From NCBI GenBank assembly GCA_903824675.1, contig CAIJXV010000057.1:1-34465 (forward strand): a DNA stretch of 34,465 nucleotides, in the 5' to 3' direction. The stretch is from an uncultured bacterium (GTDB taxonomy: Bacteria > Verrucomicrobiota > Kiritimatiellia > CAIKKV01 > CAIJXV01). Made by a program: the position numbers and the translations under genes. The notes beneath the pieces were generated by a model. The model was not told the DNA's origin and searched no databases. It saw only the letters and a program-made list of their open reading frames with translations. Numbering within the stretch: the first letter of the stretch is position 1; every line of letters begins with the position of its first letter. Below are positions 7,954 to 15,926 of this stretch, in pieces.

Positions 7954-9510
7954 ATGCGCGGATCCCTCCGGACGGGTCTTTGGATTCTGGCGGCGGTGAC
8001 CGCCATGGGGTTGGCTGCGGCAAATCTCTGGTTGGGCGAATTAAACCAGGATGAAGGCTGGTATTTGTATGCGGCCGGCAGGGTTGCGCAGGGCGAGATG
8101 CCGTTCATCGATTTTGCTTTTACCCAAGGTCCGGTTTTTCCGCTGTTCTATGCGTTGGGTCATCCACTAGTGGAGATTTGGGGGGTGGCCGGGGGTCGAT
8201 TTTTCACCGCGGTATTGGGGCTTTGCACGGCTTTGGTGGCGGCGGGTTGTGTTCGACGCCTGGTTCGGCCGGAAGCGTCTTCCGTGGCCATGTTGTCAGT
8301 TTTCAGTCTGATCACCCTTAACACCTATCACAGTTATTTTACGACGGTGGTTAAAACCTATGCCTTGGGCGGGCTTTGGCTGGCCCTGGCTTTTTGGTTG
8401 TTAACCTTTCGAGAGGGGCGGCGCGGATTATGGGCGGCAGCCGGGGCCGGGGTGGCGTTCAGTCTGGCGGCCGGGACCCGGATTTCGGCGGTCGTCTTTT
8501 TACCCTTGGGACTGATCTGGCTGGTGGTCAACCGGGCTTCGCGTCCGGGGGCCTGGCTGGCGTTTGGCATAGCGTCCGGACTGGCCTGCGGGTCTATTTT
8601 CCTGCCATTTCTCTGGGCTAATCCGGAAGCGGTTTGGTTTGGGTTATGGGACTATCACACCGCCCGGGCCGTCGGGGGAAATGCCTTCACCTGGTGGATT
8701 TACCGGGGGGCTTTTTTATCGCGAGTGGCCCAGGGATACCTGGTCCTTCTGGCCTTATGGATCTGGGTATTGGCGGTTGGACGAACCCGGGCGACCGGAT
8801 GGACGGAACCCGCGGCTGAACGGTGGGGTTTGCCGGTGCTCTTATGGGCCGGAGTATTGACTCTCACGGCTGTGCATGGGTTGACGCCGGTTCCCTATGA
8901 CGATTACCAGGCGGTTCTGGCTCCGGTGTTGGCCGTGGTGCTTACGGTCGCCGCCTGTCGCAGGATCGAAACCGAAACCGGACTCCAGCGATTGGCGGTT
9001 ACCGTGGTGTTGGTATCCATCCTGGTTGCGGGCGCTTCACCGATCAACCAGGAATGGTTCAGCGGCGGCCGGGATCGGATCTGGTGGAAGATCAAGGAGC
9101 GAACACCCCTGCAGGGTTTGCGGATCGCCGCCTCAGCGATTTTACCCCGTGCGGGAGCGGATGAACTGCTGCTGACTCAGGATACCTATCTGGCGGTGGA
9201 AACCGGATTGACGGTGCCGCGGGGCATGGAACTCGGACCTTTTTGTTATTATCCCGACTGGTCGGATGAACGGGCCCGGCGCTGTCATGTTTTAAATCGG
9301 AGCGGAATGGAAAACCTGTTGCGGACGACATCCGCCAGCGTGGCTGCGTTCAGTGGGTATGGCCTGGCCATCCGGTCCCCCGAGATTCTGCCCCTGGCGG
9401 ATGAGGAGCAGACCCGGTTACGCGCCTTATTGCAGGAGCGCTTCCGGCCCGTCTGGAGATTGGCTGATTTTGGACAGGCTTCGACTGAATTGACGATTTA
9501 TGAACACTGA
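7954..9510 (+). CDS. GT-C-type membrane glycosyltransferase
   Basis: A 518-residue polytopic membrane protein with some ten or more hydrophobic helices. After the first helix (residues 8-27) comes the first extracytoplasmic loop, with NQDEGWYLYAAG at 31-42, whose Asp33-Glu34 is the typical acidic catalytic pair of GT39/GT83/PMT-2-like enzymes. These transfer sugars from a polyprenyl-phosphate donor outside the inner membrane. A GPVFPLFYALG segment follows, as in that family. The C-terminal 130 residues form a soluble, probably periplasmic domain. The ATG at 7954, preceded by gaaagga, is preferred over a longer frame overlapping pyrE. Acceptor and donor are unknown; lipid, glycan or protein could be the target. 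Confidence 0.75.
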   Translation: MRGSLRTGLWILAAVTAMGLAAANLWLGELNQDEGWYLYAAGRVAQGEMPFIDFAFTQGPVFPLFYALGHPLVEIWGVAGGRFFTAVLGLCTALVAAGCVRRLVRPEASSVAMLSVFSLITLNTYHSYFTTVVKTYALGGLWLALAFWLLTFREGRRGLWAAAGAGVAFSLAAGTRISAVVFLPLGLIWLVVNRASRPGAWLAFGIASGLACGSIFLPFLWANPEAVWFGLWDYHTARAVGGNAFTWWIYRGAFLSRVAQGYLVLLALWIWVLAVGRTRATGWTEPAAERWGLPVLLWAGVLTLTAVHGLTPVPYDDYQAVLAPVLAVVLTVAACRRIETETGLQRLAVTVVLVSILVAGASPINQEWFSGGRDRIWWKIKERTPLQGLRIAASAILPRAGADELLLTQDTYLAVETGLTVPRGMELGPFCYYPDWSDERARRCHVLNRSGMENLLRTTSASVAAFSGYGLAIRSPEILPLADEEQTRLRALLQERFRPVWRLADFGQASTELTIYEH

Positions 9511-10309
9511 GGACAAGGGCGGGCGATGGGCGGCTGTGATTCTGATCCTCTGTCTGGTCGGGATCGGGGGCTGGATGATTCTGGCCCAACGCAGCAGTCG
9601 ACCTTGGGCGCCTTTGCGTCATACCGCAGCCGACTACGAGGGATTCAACCTGGCGATGGGAGAATGGGTATGGCGGGTGGTTGCCGTCGGGAATGATGAT
9701 CCCACGGCACCCAATCTGGTTGCCCGGGTGGGCACGTCCCAGGACGGTGCGGCGCCGAAGGTTTTGGTTCGCCTGGTTCACGGGTACAACATGCCGATGT
9801 GTATGAGGATCAAGGGGTATCGGGTTGAACTGGTACGAGACGAACGGAATACGGCCGGGGAACAGATTTGGCGTTTGATTTCAGAATTGAATGAGTCGAA
9901 TATCTGGATCACCCGCATGATACGGGCGGATGATTTGGTGGATACCGGGAGCGATATTTGCAATCTGGCATTTCCGCGGGTGGGTATTCCGGACGATCCG
10001 CACTGGGCGCCCAAAGGGTTGACTTGGGAGGCGGTACGACATCCTTGGACAAATCTGCGGCTGATGTTGCGGTCCCGCTGGAATGGATCCCGGACCGACT
10101 GGCGGACCTTCTTCAAATTCCGCCAACCGGCGTGGGTCAGCGATGAAGAATTGACCGTGGTATCAACCAGTATGAAGCCCGTTGCGCCCGACGAGGAAGA
10201 GCGAGAGATTGTGCGGATCCGTTCGGCCCAAAATGAATTTTTAGAGGCGCTCCGAATTTTTCAGCGGGCAAAGCGGCCCGACGATGAGGGAAAAAGGGTG
10301 GCGCCGTGA
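9500..10309 (+). CDS. membrane-anchored protein, weakly EpsI-like
   Basis: A 269-residue protein with one N-terminal anchor (residues 11-28, WAAVILILCLVGIGGWMIL) and a large domain presumably outside the membrane. The layout of a short anchor, then FNLAMGEWVWRVVAVGNDDP, then a V-x-V-x-L-V-x-G-Y strand leading to a Cys-containing M-C-M-x-I-K-G-Y-R-V segment recalls the EpsI/exosortase-associated domain (DUF3485). In that family a conserved P-x-x-C-x-x-x-x-G-W/Y segment occupies this place. The similarity is by eye and partial; the C-terminal 130 residues, rich in Trp and Arg, match nothing I know. Its start overlaps the upstream GT-C gene by 11 bases, and its end overlaps the rhomboid-like gene by 4. 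No exosortase or PEP-CTERM protein is in the window. Confidence 0.55.
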   Translation: MNTEDKGGRWAAVILILCLVGIGGWMILAQRSSRPWAPLRHTAADYEGFNLAMGEWVWRVVAVGNDDPTAPNLVARVGTSQDGAAPKVLVRLVHGYNMPMCMRIKGYRVELVRDERNTAGEQIWRLISELNESNIWITRMIRADDLVDTGSDICNLAFPRVGIPDDPHWAPKGLTWEAVRHPWTNLRLMLRSRWNGSRTDWRTFFKFRQPAWVSDEELTVVSTSMKPVAPDEEEREIVRIRSAQNEFLEALRIFQRAKRPDDEGKRVAP

Positions 10310-11148
10310 GTCGATGGAATCGGGTGGAACGGGCCTTGGAGGCATGGGCCTTTCCGCATTTGACCCTGTTACTGATTGCCGGGCAACTACTGGTTTACTT
10401 GTTGGAGGCGGCGCATCTGCCGGCGATTCGCGCAATCGAACTGGTTCCCGCACGCGTTTTGGATGGCGGCGAAGTCTGGCGGCTGGTCACCTTCCTGATG
10501 ACTCCGCCCCAATGTAATCCTTTTTTTGCATTTTTTGGTTGGTACTTGTTTTTCATCATGGGGAACGCCTTGAATGCGCATTGGGGCGCGCTTCGGTACA
10601 ATCTCTTCATCCTATTGGGCTGGTTGCTGACGGCGGGGATGGCGTTCGCAGTTCCGCATCAGAGTGCGCCGAACCTGTTTATCGGCGGATCTGTTTTTCT
10701 AGCCTTTGCCTGGATGTATCCAGATTTTGAAATTTATATCCTGTTTATTTTGCCGCTTAAAATAAAGTGGCTGGCCTTGCTGACCTGGGTCCTCTATGGC
10801 TGGACCCTGTTGTTCGGAACGATGCTGGAACGATTGATGATCCTCGCCTCGATGGGGAATGTCCTGATGTTTTTTGGGCGGGATATGTTTTGGGCGATAC
10901 GAAGGGGACAGCGGCGAGTGGGGGTGAAAGTGCGGTCAGCCGTCGCGGAAAAAGAGGACCCGAAGCATTGCTGTGTCGTGTGTGGACGGACCCTGCAAAG
11001 CCATCCTGAAATGGAATTCCGGTATTGCCGAACCTGCGTCCCGACGGCCTGTTATTGTCGGGAACATCTAAATCCTCATGTGCATCGATCGCTAGCACCG
11101 GCAAAGAAAAACCCTAAAATGCCGCCCCGGGATGGCGGATCCGGCTAA
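10306..11148 (+). CDS. rhomboid-like membrane protein with Cys/His C-terminal tail
   Basis: A 280-residue protein with about six membrane helices in residues 18-195 arranged as in rhomboid/derlin-like proteins: an amphipathic start, GGEVWRLVTFLMTP at 54-67 (the W-R motif before helix 1-2), and a helix with NLFIGGSVFLAF. There Ser129 in G-G-S-V sits where rhomboid proteases have G-x-S-G. The His expected in the last helix is missing (ILASMGNVLMFF at 179-190), so proteolysis is unlikely. The soluble tail has CVVC (223-226), CRTC (241-244), then Cys249, Cys251, His254, His258 and His260, enough for one or two zinc sites. The GTG start overlaps the upstream gene by 4 bases. It is last in the pyrE operon. 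A chaperone or scaffold role in the membrane is inference. Confidence 0.7.
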   Translation: MSRWNRVERALEAWAFPHLTLLLIAGQLLVYLLEAAHLPAIRAIELVPARVLDGGEVWRLVTFLMTPPQCNPFFAFFGWYLFFIMGNALNAHWGALRYNLFILLGWLLTAGMAFAVPHQSAPNLFIGGSVFLAFAWMYPDFEIYILFILPLKIKWLALLTWVLYGWTLLFGTMLERLMILASMGNVLMFFGRDMFWAIRRGQRRVGVKVRSAVAEKEDPKHCCVVCGRTLQSHPEMEFRYCRTCVPTACYCREHLNPHVHRSLAPAKKNPKMPPRDGGSG

Positions 11149-11185
11149 AAGTTTTCATGAGAGATCGGGAAGCCGCCCGACCGTA

Positions 11186-11602
11186 TTACACCGCGGAGGC
11201 CGGAGCGAATCCGGGGAAGGAATCGGGCTGGGCAATCAGGGTTTCCAAGGTGGATCCAACCTTGTCGAGATCAACCGCCTTATCCAGAAACGCTTGCGCG
11301 CCAATACGCCGACAATGCATGCGATATTGGTCATAAGAATAATTGGTGAGCATGATAATGATCGAAGTTTTATTCGATTCGCGAATTTTACGGAGCAAAT
11401 CGATCCCGCTCATATCCGGCAGGCGGATGTCGAGATAGATGATATCAAATGATTTTTCTGCCAGAGCGGCCAGGGCGCGGGAGGCGGTATCGACTTCCAG
11501 GAAATTGGCTATAACACCCAACCGCTCCAGTGAATGAAAAATCCACCGCCGGACGGGTTCAAAATCGTCGACCACCAACACATTAAATTTCTGGTTAATC
11601 AT
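11186..11602 (-). CDS. stand-alone receiver-domain response regulator
   Basis: A 138-residue protein that is essentially one CheY-like receiver domain. The acidic pair Asp12-Asp13 is in VLVVDDFEP. The phosphoacceptor is the Asp of IIYLDIRLPDMSG (about residue 57). The switch Thr is in IIIMLTNYS and the invariant Lys in FLDKAVD. The last 15 residues, SFPGFAPASAV-like, form a short disordered tail with no output domain. It is preceded by a strong ribosome site, AGGAGG, 5 bases before the ATG (11607-11612 on the plus strand). It has no kinase beside it and faces away from the carbamoyltransferase gene. It may act by protein contact, as CheY and Spo0F do, or be one hop of a phosphorelay; the partner is not visible. 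Confidence 0.9.
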   Translation of the reverse strand: MINQKFNVLVVDDFEPVRRWIFHSLERLGVIANFLEVDTASRALAALAEKSFDIIYLDIRLPDMSGIDLLRKIRESNKTSIIIMLTNYSYDQYRMHCRRIGAQAFLDKAVDLDKVGSTLETLIAQPDSFPGFAPASAV

Positions 11603-11742
11603 AGATCCTCCTGCTATCTAGAGAAAAGATACTCCGTACCCGGTAGGTGGACAAGAGGTGTTTGGCTGAAAAATCTGTCGGCTTTTGTCCTACATTATCC
11701 TTTAAGCCGGAACGCCAGGAAGCGGAAATGCCGATTTCAAGC

Positions 11743-11771
11743 TTGTTTTCGGAGGGTTTTTGGGATATTAA
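11743..11771 (+). promoter_or_regulatory. possible promoter for the glycan locus
   Basis: TTGTTT (11743-11748) and TATTAA (11766-11771) at 17-base spacing lie about 48 bases before the carbamoyltransferase ATG at 11820. Both hexamers are moderate matches to the sigma70 consensus. It is the only gap in which a promoter for the genes from 11820 to 14734 could lie. Confidence 0.3.
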
Positions 11772-11819
11772 GTCCCATTGTTATTCCTGCGTTCCAAATC
11801 GTCCACAAGGTCGGCCTTC

Positions 11820-13574
11820 ATGTATGTTTTAGGCTTTAATTTTGGGCACAATGCCACGGCTTGTTTACTGAAAGACGGCGCCATTGTGGCCTGTTTGAGT
11901 GAGGAACGGCTATCGGGCGTTAAAAATCATTCCGGGTTTCCTTTCCGCGCGGTCGAGTGGATGTTCAAAAGGGAAGGCATTTCGGCCCAAGACATTGATT
12001 TGGTGGTTTTCCCGGGAGCGGTCGGGCCGATTGCTGTGGCGGGGGATGCCGGACGCGGTTTGACGGCAGGCGCACGATTATTTAATTGGCTTTATGGGAA
12101 TATCGGGAGTGCTTTTTTGCCGCTACCAGGCGGGAATGCCCTCTATCGGGGACTGTACGACGGAGTTTATTGGCCCTTAAAGAAAAAATTTCAACGCCCC
12201 TACATCGAAGATTTCGATCGCTATGGATATCGCCCGAAATGGATGGGGCCCGATCATCATTTGATGCATGCCTACTCGGCCCTCGGCTCCGTGGCGCCCC
12301 GGGGCGCGGATGGATGGCCGGCGGAGTGCCTGGTCCTGACGTGTGATGGCGAAGGCGATTTGATGTCGGCCACGGTGGGAGTTTGGCGAAACCGGCGATA
12401 TGAACGGTTGGCGGTCAGTTCCAGTCATGATTCGATCGGGTTGCTCTATAGCGCGGTGACCGCCTACATGGGGATGAAACCTCTGGAGCACGAATATAAA
12501 ATCATGGGGTTGGCGCCGTATGTCAGCGAGGAATGGACTGAAAAAGGCGCGCGGTTGTATCGTGATTTTTTAAGAGTAGAAGGGTTGCAGTTCAAAGGAC
12601 GCGTGCCCAGCCGGTGTTATCTGGCCCAGCTCGATCAAACGTTGCACCACGTCCGGTTTGATACGATTGCGGGCGGACTTCAACGCGTAACCGAGCAATG
12701 GTTGCTGGAGTGGGTTCGGAATGCCTGTGCCGCGACCGGATTGCGGACCGTGGTGGCGGCCGGGGGCGTCATGATGAATGTCAAGGCCAACGGGGAAATC
12801 GCCCGGCTTCCGATGGTCGACTATCTGGCCGTTTGTCCCAGCGCGGCGGATGAATCCGTGGCGATCGGGTGTGCGTATTATGGCTATTCGCAACTTAAGC
12901 CGGACCAGCCATTTCAAATTTTGGACTCGATTTATCAAGGTCTGGAGTGTGGCCGTGCCGAAGCCGACGAAGTGTTGCAGAAAGCGAAGAGCAGTGGCTA
13001 TCGGGTTCAGGACCTCGAAGGGCGGGAGGCCGAGGTGGTGGCGGACCTTCTCACAGCCGGAAAAATTGTAGGGCGCTGTGTGGGCCGTTGTGAATTTGGG
13101 GCCCGGGCGCTGGGGAACCGAACGATCCTGGCCCGTCCGGACCGGCCCGATCTGGTTCGCACCTTGAATGAGCAGATCAAAAATCGTGATTTTTGGATGC
13201 CCTTTGCGGGATCGATTTTGCAAAAGAGTGCGGATGAATATCTGGAAGGCACCGCGAAAAGTTATGGCGCGCACATGATGATCGCCTATCCGACCCGGGC
13301 AACCCATCGCTCCAAATTATTGGCGGCTGTTCACCCGTATGACTATACCATGCGACCCCAGGTCATCGGCGCGGGGCAAAATCCCGCGTATGAGGCCATT
13401 CTGGAGGCCTGCGCCCAAAGAATGGGAACACCCGCGGTTTTAAACACCTCCTTAAATCTTCACGGTAAACCCATGGCCGGCGGAGCTGAAGCGGCCTTTG
13501 AGACCTTCCGGGATTCCGGGCTTCAACATATTGTGATCGGGCCGTATTGGTTGTCCAAGGAAGCCCCCGCCTGA
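11820..13574 (+). CDS. carbamoyltransferase (NodU/CmcH family)
   Basis: A 584-residue enzyme that transfers carbamoyl from carbamoyl phosphate, via carbamoyl-AMP, to a hydroxyl of a sugar or natural product. The N-terminal Kae1-like part begins FNFGHNATACLLKDG and has LSEERLSGVKNHSGFP. The metal-binding histidines are in DHHLMHAYSA (about residues 142-151), and DGEGDLMSATVGVW is the ASKHA-type phosphate segment. The C-terminal YrdC-like half has GRCEFGARALGNRTILA, FWMPFAGSIL and TPAVLNTSLNLHGKPM. Length is normal for the family. The ATG at 11820 is chosen because homologues start at this MYVLGFNFGHN; the ribosome site is aaggtcgg. The next gene starts within its stop codon (TGATG), so this enzyme probably carbamoylates a residue of the glycan built by the genes downstream. 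Confidence 0.93.
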   Translation: MYVLGFNFGHNATACLLKDGAIVACLSEERLSGVKNHSGFPFRAVEWMFKREGISAQDIDLVVFPGAVGPIAVAGDAGRGLTAGARLFNWLYGNIGSAFLPLPGGNALYRGLYDGVYWPLKKKFQRPYIEDFDRYGYRPKWMGPDHHLMHAYSALGSVAPRGADGWPAECLVLTCDGEGDLMSATVGVWRNRRYERLAVSSSHDSIGLLYSAVTAYMGMKPLEHEYKIMGLAPYVSEEWTEKGARLYRDFLRVEGLQFKGRVPSRCYLAQLDQTLHHVRFDTIAGGLQRVTEQWLLEWVRNACAATGLRTVVAAGGVMMNVKANGEIARLPMVDYLAVCPSAADESVAIGCAYYGYSQLKPDQPFQILDSIYQGLECGRAEADEVLQKAKSSGYRVQDLEGREAEVVADLLTAGKIVGRCVGRCEFGARALGNRTILARPDRPDLVRTLNEQIKNRDFWMPFAGSILQKSADEYLEGTAKSYGAHMMIAYPTRATHRSKLLAAVHPYDYTMRPQVIGAGQNPAYEAILEACAQRMGTPAVLNTSLNLHGKPMAGGAEAAFETFRDSGLQHIVIGPYWLSKEAPA

Positions 13575-14734
13575 TGAGTACGCCGTCTGTTCTGGTTTTA
13601 TCCAATTGTTTTGCGCCGAATGTGGGGGGGGTTGAAACCCACTTGACGGATCTAACCACGGCCCTGGCCCAACGGGGTTGGCAGGTGAAAGTTTTGGCTT
13701 TTTATCCGCATACCACCCGGGTCGCCTGGAAACGGTATGAAGAACAGGCCGGGGGAGGCATTCAGATTTGGCGGCTTTGGTGGTTTGGTCATAATTGGTT
13801 TCATGTTCTAGAAAAATACCCACCCCTTCAGTTCCTCTATTTAGTTCCCCGTCTTTTCGTGGGGACACTGGTTTGGCTGATCCAACGCCACCGATCAATC
13901 ACGGTTATTCATGCGCATGGGCTGGCGGCTGGATTTTGCGCGCGTATCCTCGGACGCTGGTTCAACAAGCGCATCGTGTTGAGTTCCCATGCGGTTTACA
14001 ATTTCCAGACCGGCAGTGGATTGTCCCGGATGGTGCGTTGGATTTTATCCGGCATGGATGCCACCTTGACTTTATCGGAACAGTCGCGTGAAGAACTGAT
14101 CCGGATCGGCCTGGCCCCGGAGCGAGTGAAGACCTACCAACACTGGATTGATTTCGAAACGTTTTCGCCGGGGGACCGGGTGACTGCCCGGACCCGCTTG
14201 GGAGTCCGCGGATCTGACCCGGTCTGCCTTTTTGTCGGGCGACTGATCGCTCCCAAAGGGGTTCGGTTATTCCTGGAGTTGGCGCGCGACCCTCGGTTTC
14301 AAACGGCCCAATTTTGGGTGGCAGGGGTCGGCCCCTTGGAGAATGAAGTTCAGGCGGAAGCCGCGTCCAATCCCAAAGTGCGGTTTTTGGGAAATATCAA
14401 TAATGCTGACCTGCCCGATTATTACCGGGCGGCAGATATTTTGTGTGTGCCTTCACAATATCAGGAAGGTTTCGGGCGGGTGATCCTGGAGGCGATGGCC
14501 TGTGGGACACCGGTACTGGCTTCGGATTGCCCGGGGATACGGGAAGCCTTGGCGGGGGAGGGCGGGTGGCTGGTTCCCGCAACCCGGGAGGGTTTTGCCG
14601 AGCAACTACGGGAATTGTTCGCGCGACCGGAAGATCTGGCGGGGCGCCGCAGGGCCTGTCGGCGATTGACCGAGGAACGATATTCGATCCAAAATGTTGA
14701 GGTCATCGAAAAGGCTCTGAAAGGGGACGCATAG
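13574..14734 (+). CDS. GT4 family glycosyltransferase
   Basis: A 386-residue GT-B-fold retaining glycosyltransferase that uses a nucleotide sugar in the cytoplasm. The N-terminal domain opens with the Gly-rich NCFAPNVGGVETHLTDL (residues 10-26). The C-terminal domain starts at VCLFVGRLIAPKG and has the E-x7-E donor-binding motif in QEGFGRVILEAMACGTPVLA, as well as FLGNINNADLPDYYRAADI. No membrane helix is predicted, although residues 80-100 are hydrophobic and may dock at the membrane. The ATG overlaps the stop of the carbamoyltransferase gene (TGATG), so the two genes are co-translated. The sugar transferred cannot be read from the sequence. Confidence 0.92.
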   Translation: MSTPSVLVLSNCFAPNVGGVETHLTDLTTALAQRGWQVKVLAFYPHTTRVAWKRYEEQAGGGIQIWRLWWFGHNWFHVLEKYPPLQFLYLVPRLFVGTLVWLIQRHRSITVIHAHGLAAGFCARILGRWFNKRIVLSSHAVYNFQTGSGLSRMVRWILSGMDATLTLSEQSREELIRIGLAPERVKTYQHWIDFETFSPGDRVTARTRLGVRGSDPVCLFVGRLIAPKGVRLFLELARDPRFQTAQFWVAGVGPLENEVQAEAASNPKVRFLGNINNADLPDYYRAADILCVPSQYQEGFGRVILEAMACGTPVLASDCPGIREALAGEGGWLVPATREGFAEQLRELFARPEDLAGRRRACRRLTEERYSIQNVEVIEKALKGDA

Positions 14735-14851
14735 GGCATGGGGCGAGTGCTTCAGTCAGAACGATTTCTCGCCCGAGCAGGGATGCGGCGCGGCGTAATC
14801 AGCATATTTTTGCGTGTATCAGCAGTGAAAATACGATAAAATCAAAAAGCC

Positions 14852-15919
14852 ATGACAGCCCCCGCAGAACCCTTCAAAATCAGCATCGTCATTCCGAACT
14901 GGAATGGGCGGAAGCTTTTGGAGCAATTCATGCCGTCGGTGGTGGGGCAGAATTATCCCTCGTTCGAAGTGGTCATTTTGGACAATGCGTCGAGCGATGA
15001 GAGCGTTAAATTCCTGGAAGAACAGTATCCGCAGGTCCGAATCGTTCGGAATGACCGGAACGATGGAACCGCCGAAGGCAGTAATGTCGGGGCTCGCGCG
15101 GCACGCGGAGAGTATCTGTTTTTCATCAGTAACGACATGTGGCTTGAGCCGAACGTACTGACTTTGATGGTGCGGCATCTGGAGACGGATCCCCAGGTCG
15201 GGATTTGCACCTTGAAAATGCGCCGGATAACAGCGGATGGACAACGCCTGATGATGCTCGACAGCGTGGGCGGTATCATCGATGTATTTGGGTTTGGCTA
15301 TCCGCGGGGTATTAACGAAGAAGATCACGGGCAGTGGGATACGCCGGCGGAAATCGGGTTTTCATTTGGCGGCGCACTCATGATTCGGCGAGCTTTGTAT
15401 GAAAAGCTGGGCGGATATGATCCGGCTTTTTTCACCCTGACCGACGATATTGATTTGAGTTGGCGGGTGCGACTTCTGGGTTACAAGGTGATGGCGGAAC
15501 CCGGAGCGGTTTTATATCACCGGGTCTCGGCGACATTAAATACACCGGCCTTTAAACGAGCCTACCGACGATTTTTATCCGAACGCAACAACACGCGCAT
15601 GTTGTTGAAGAATTACCAATGGATGAATTTGTTGTGGGTTTTTCCCGGACACTTGCTGTTATTGCTGGCCGAAGGATTATTTTTCCTGGCGGCCGGGCAG
15701 TGGGCCTTGGCGGGGGCCGGTCCCCGGGCGATGATGTGGAACCTTCGGATGGGGCGGGACACTCTTCGTAAACGACGCGAGATTCAAGGGCTGAGGACCG
15801 TTGGCGATGGCGTCCTATTAAAACTGCGATGGCGGCATATCGGAAAACTTTGGATGCTATGGGAAATCTGGAAACGACGGAAGCATCCTGATGTAAAAAG
15901 CTTTTTTGGAAAGGGTTAA
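14852..15919 (+). CDS. GT2 family glycosyltransferase (WbbL-like)
   Basis: A 355-residue inverting glycosyltransferase with GT-A fold. Motifs in order: ISIVIPNWNG (about 10-19), VVILDNASSDES (about 40-51), the donor/metal site region GEYLFFISNDMWLEP (N-D in place of D-x-D, as is usual in the rhamnosyltransferase-like branch), GALMIRRALYEKLGGYDPAFF, and the ED-like TDDIDLSWRVRLLGY catalytic segment. One hydrophobic stretch near 270-300 (LLWVFPGHLLLLLAEGLFFL) with a basic tail suggests membrane attachment. It lies 117 bases after the GT4 gene, a gap with a gggcgag/ctcgccc inverted repeat at about 14742-14776. The dehydrogenase start lies 8 bases past its stop, so those two form a transcription unit. 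Confidence 0.92.
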   Translation: MTAPAEPFKISIVIPNWNGRKLLEQFMPSVVGQNYPSFEVVILDNASSDESVKFLEEQYPQVRIVRNDRNDGTAEGSNVGARAARGEYLFFISNDMWLEPNVLTLMVRHLETDPQVGICTLKMRRITADGQRLMMLDSVGGIIDVFGFGYPRGINEEDHGQWDTPAEIGFSFGGALMIRRALYEKLGGYDPAFFTLTDDIDLSWRVRLLGYKVMAEPGAVLYHRVSATLNTPAFKRAYRRFLSERNNTRMLLKNYQWMNLLWVFPGHLLLLLAEGLFFLAAGQWALAGAGPRAMMWNLRMGRDTLRKRREIQGLRTVGDGVLLKLRWRHIGKLWMLWEIWKRRKHPDVKSFFGKG

Positions 15920-15926
15920 GGTGGCC

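Noticed and set aside
11165-11180. tcggg-N6-cccga hairpin between convergent rhomboid-like and receiver genes
   Set aside because: Short stem with no T-run on either strand, so a terminator cannot be supported.
12570-13307. Minus-strand frame of 245 codons within the carbamoyltransferase
   Set aside because: Antisense to conserved carbamoyltransferase blocks; no family resemblance.
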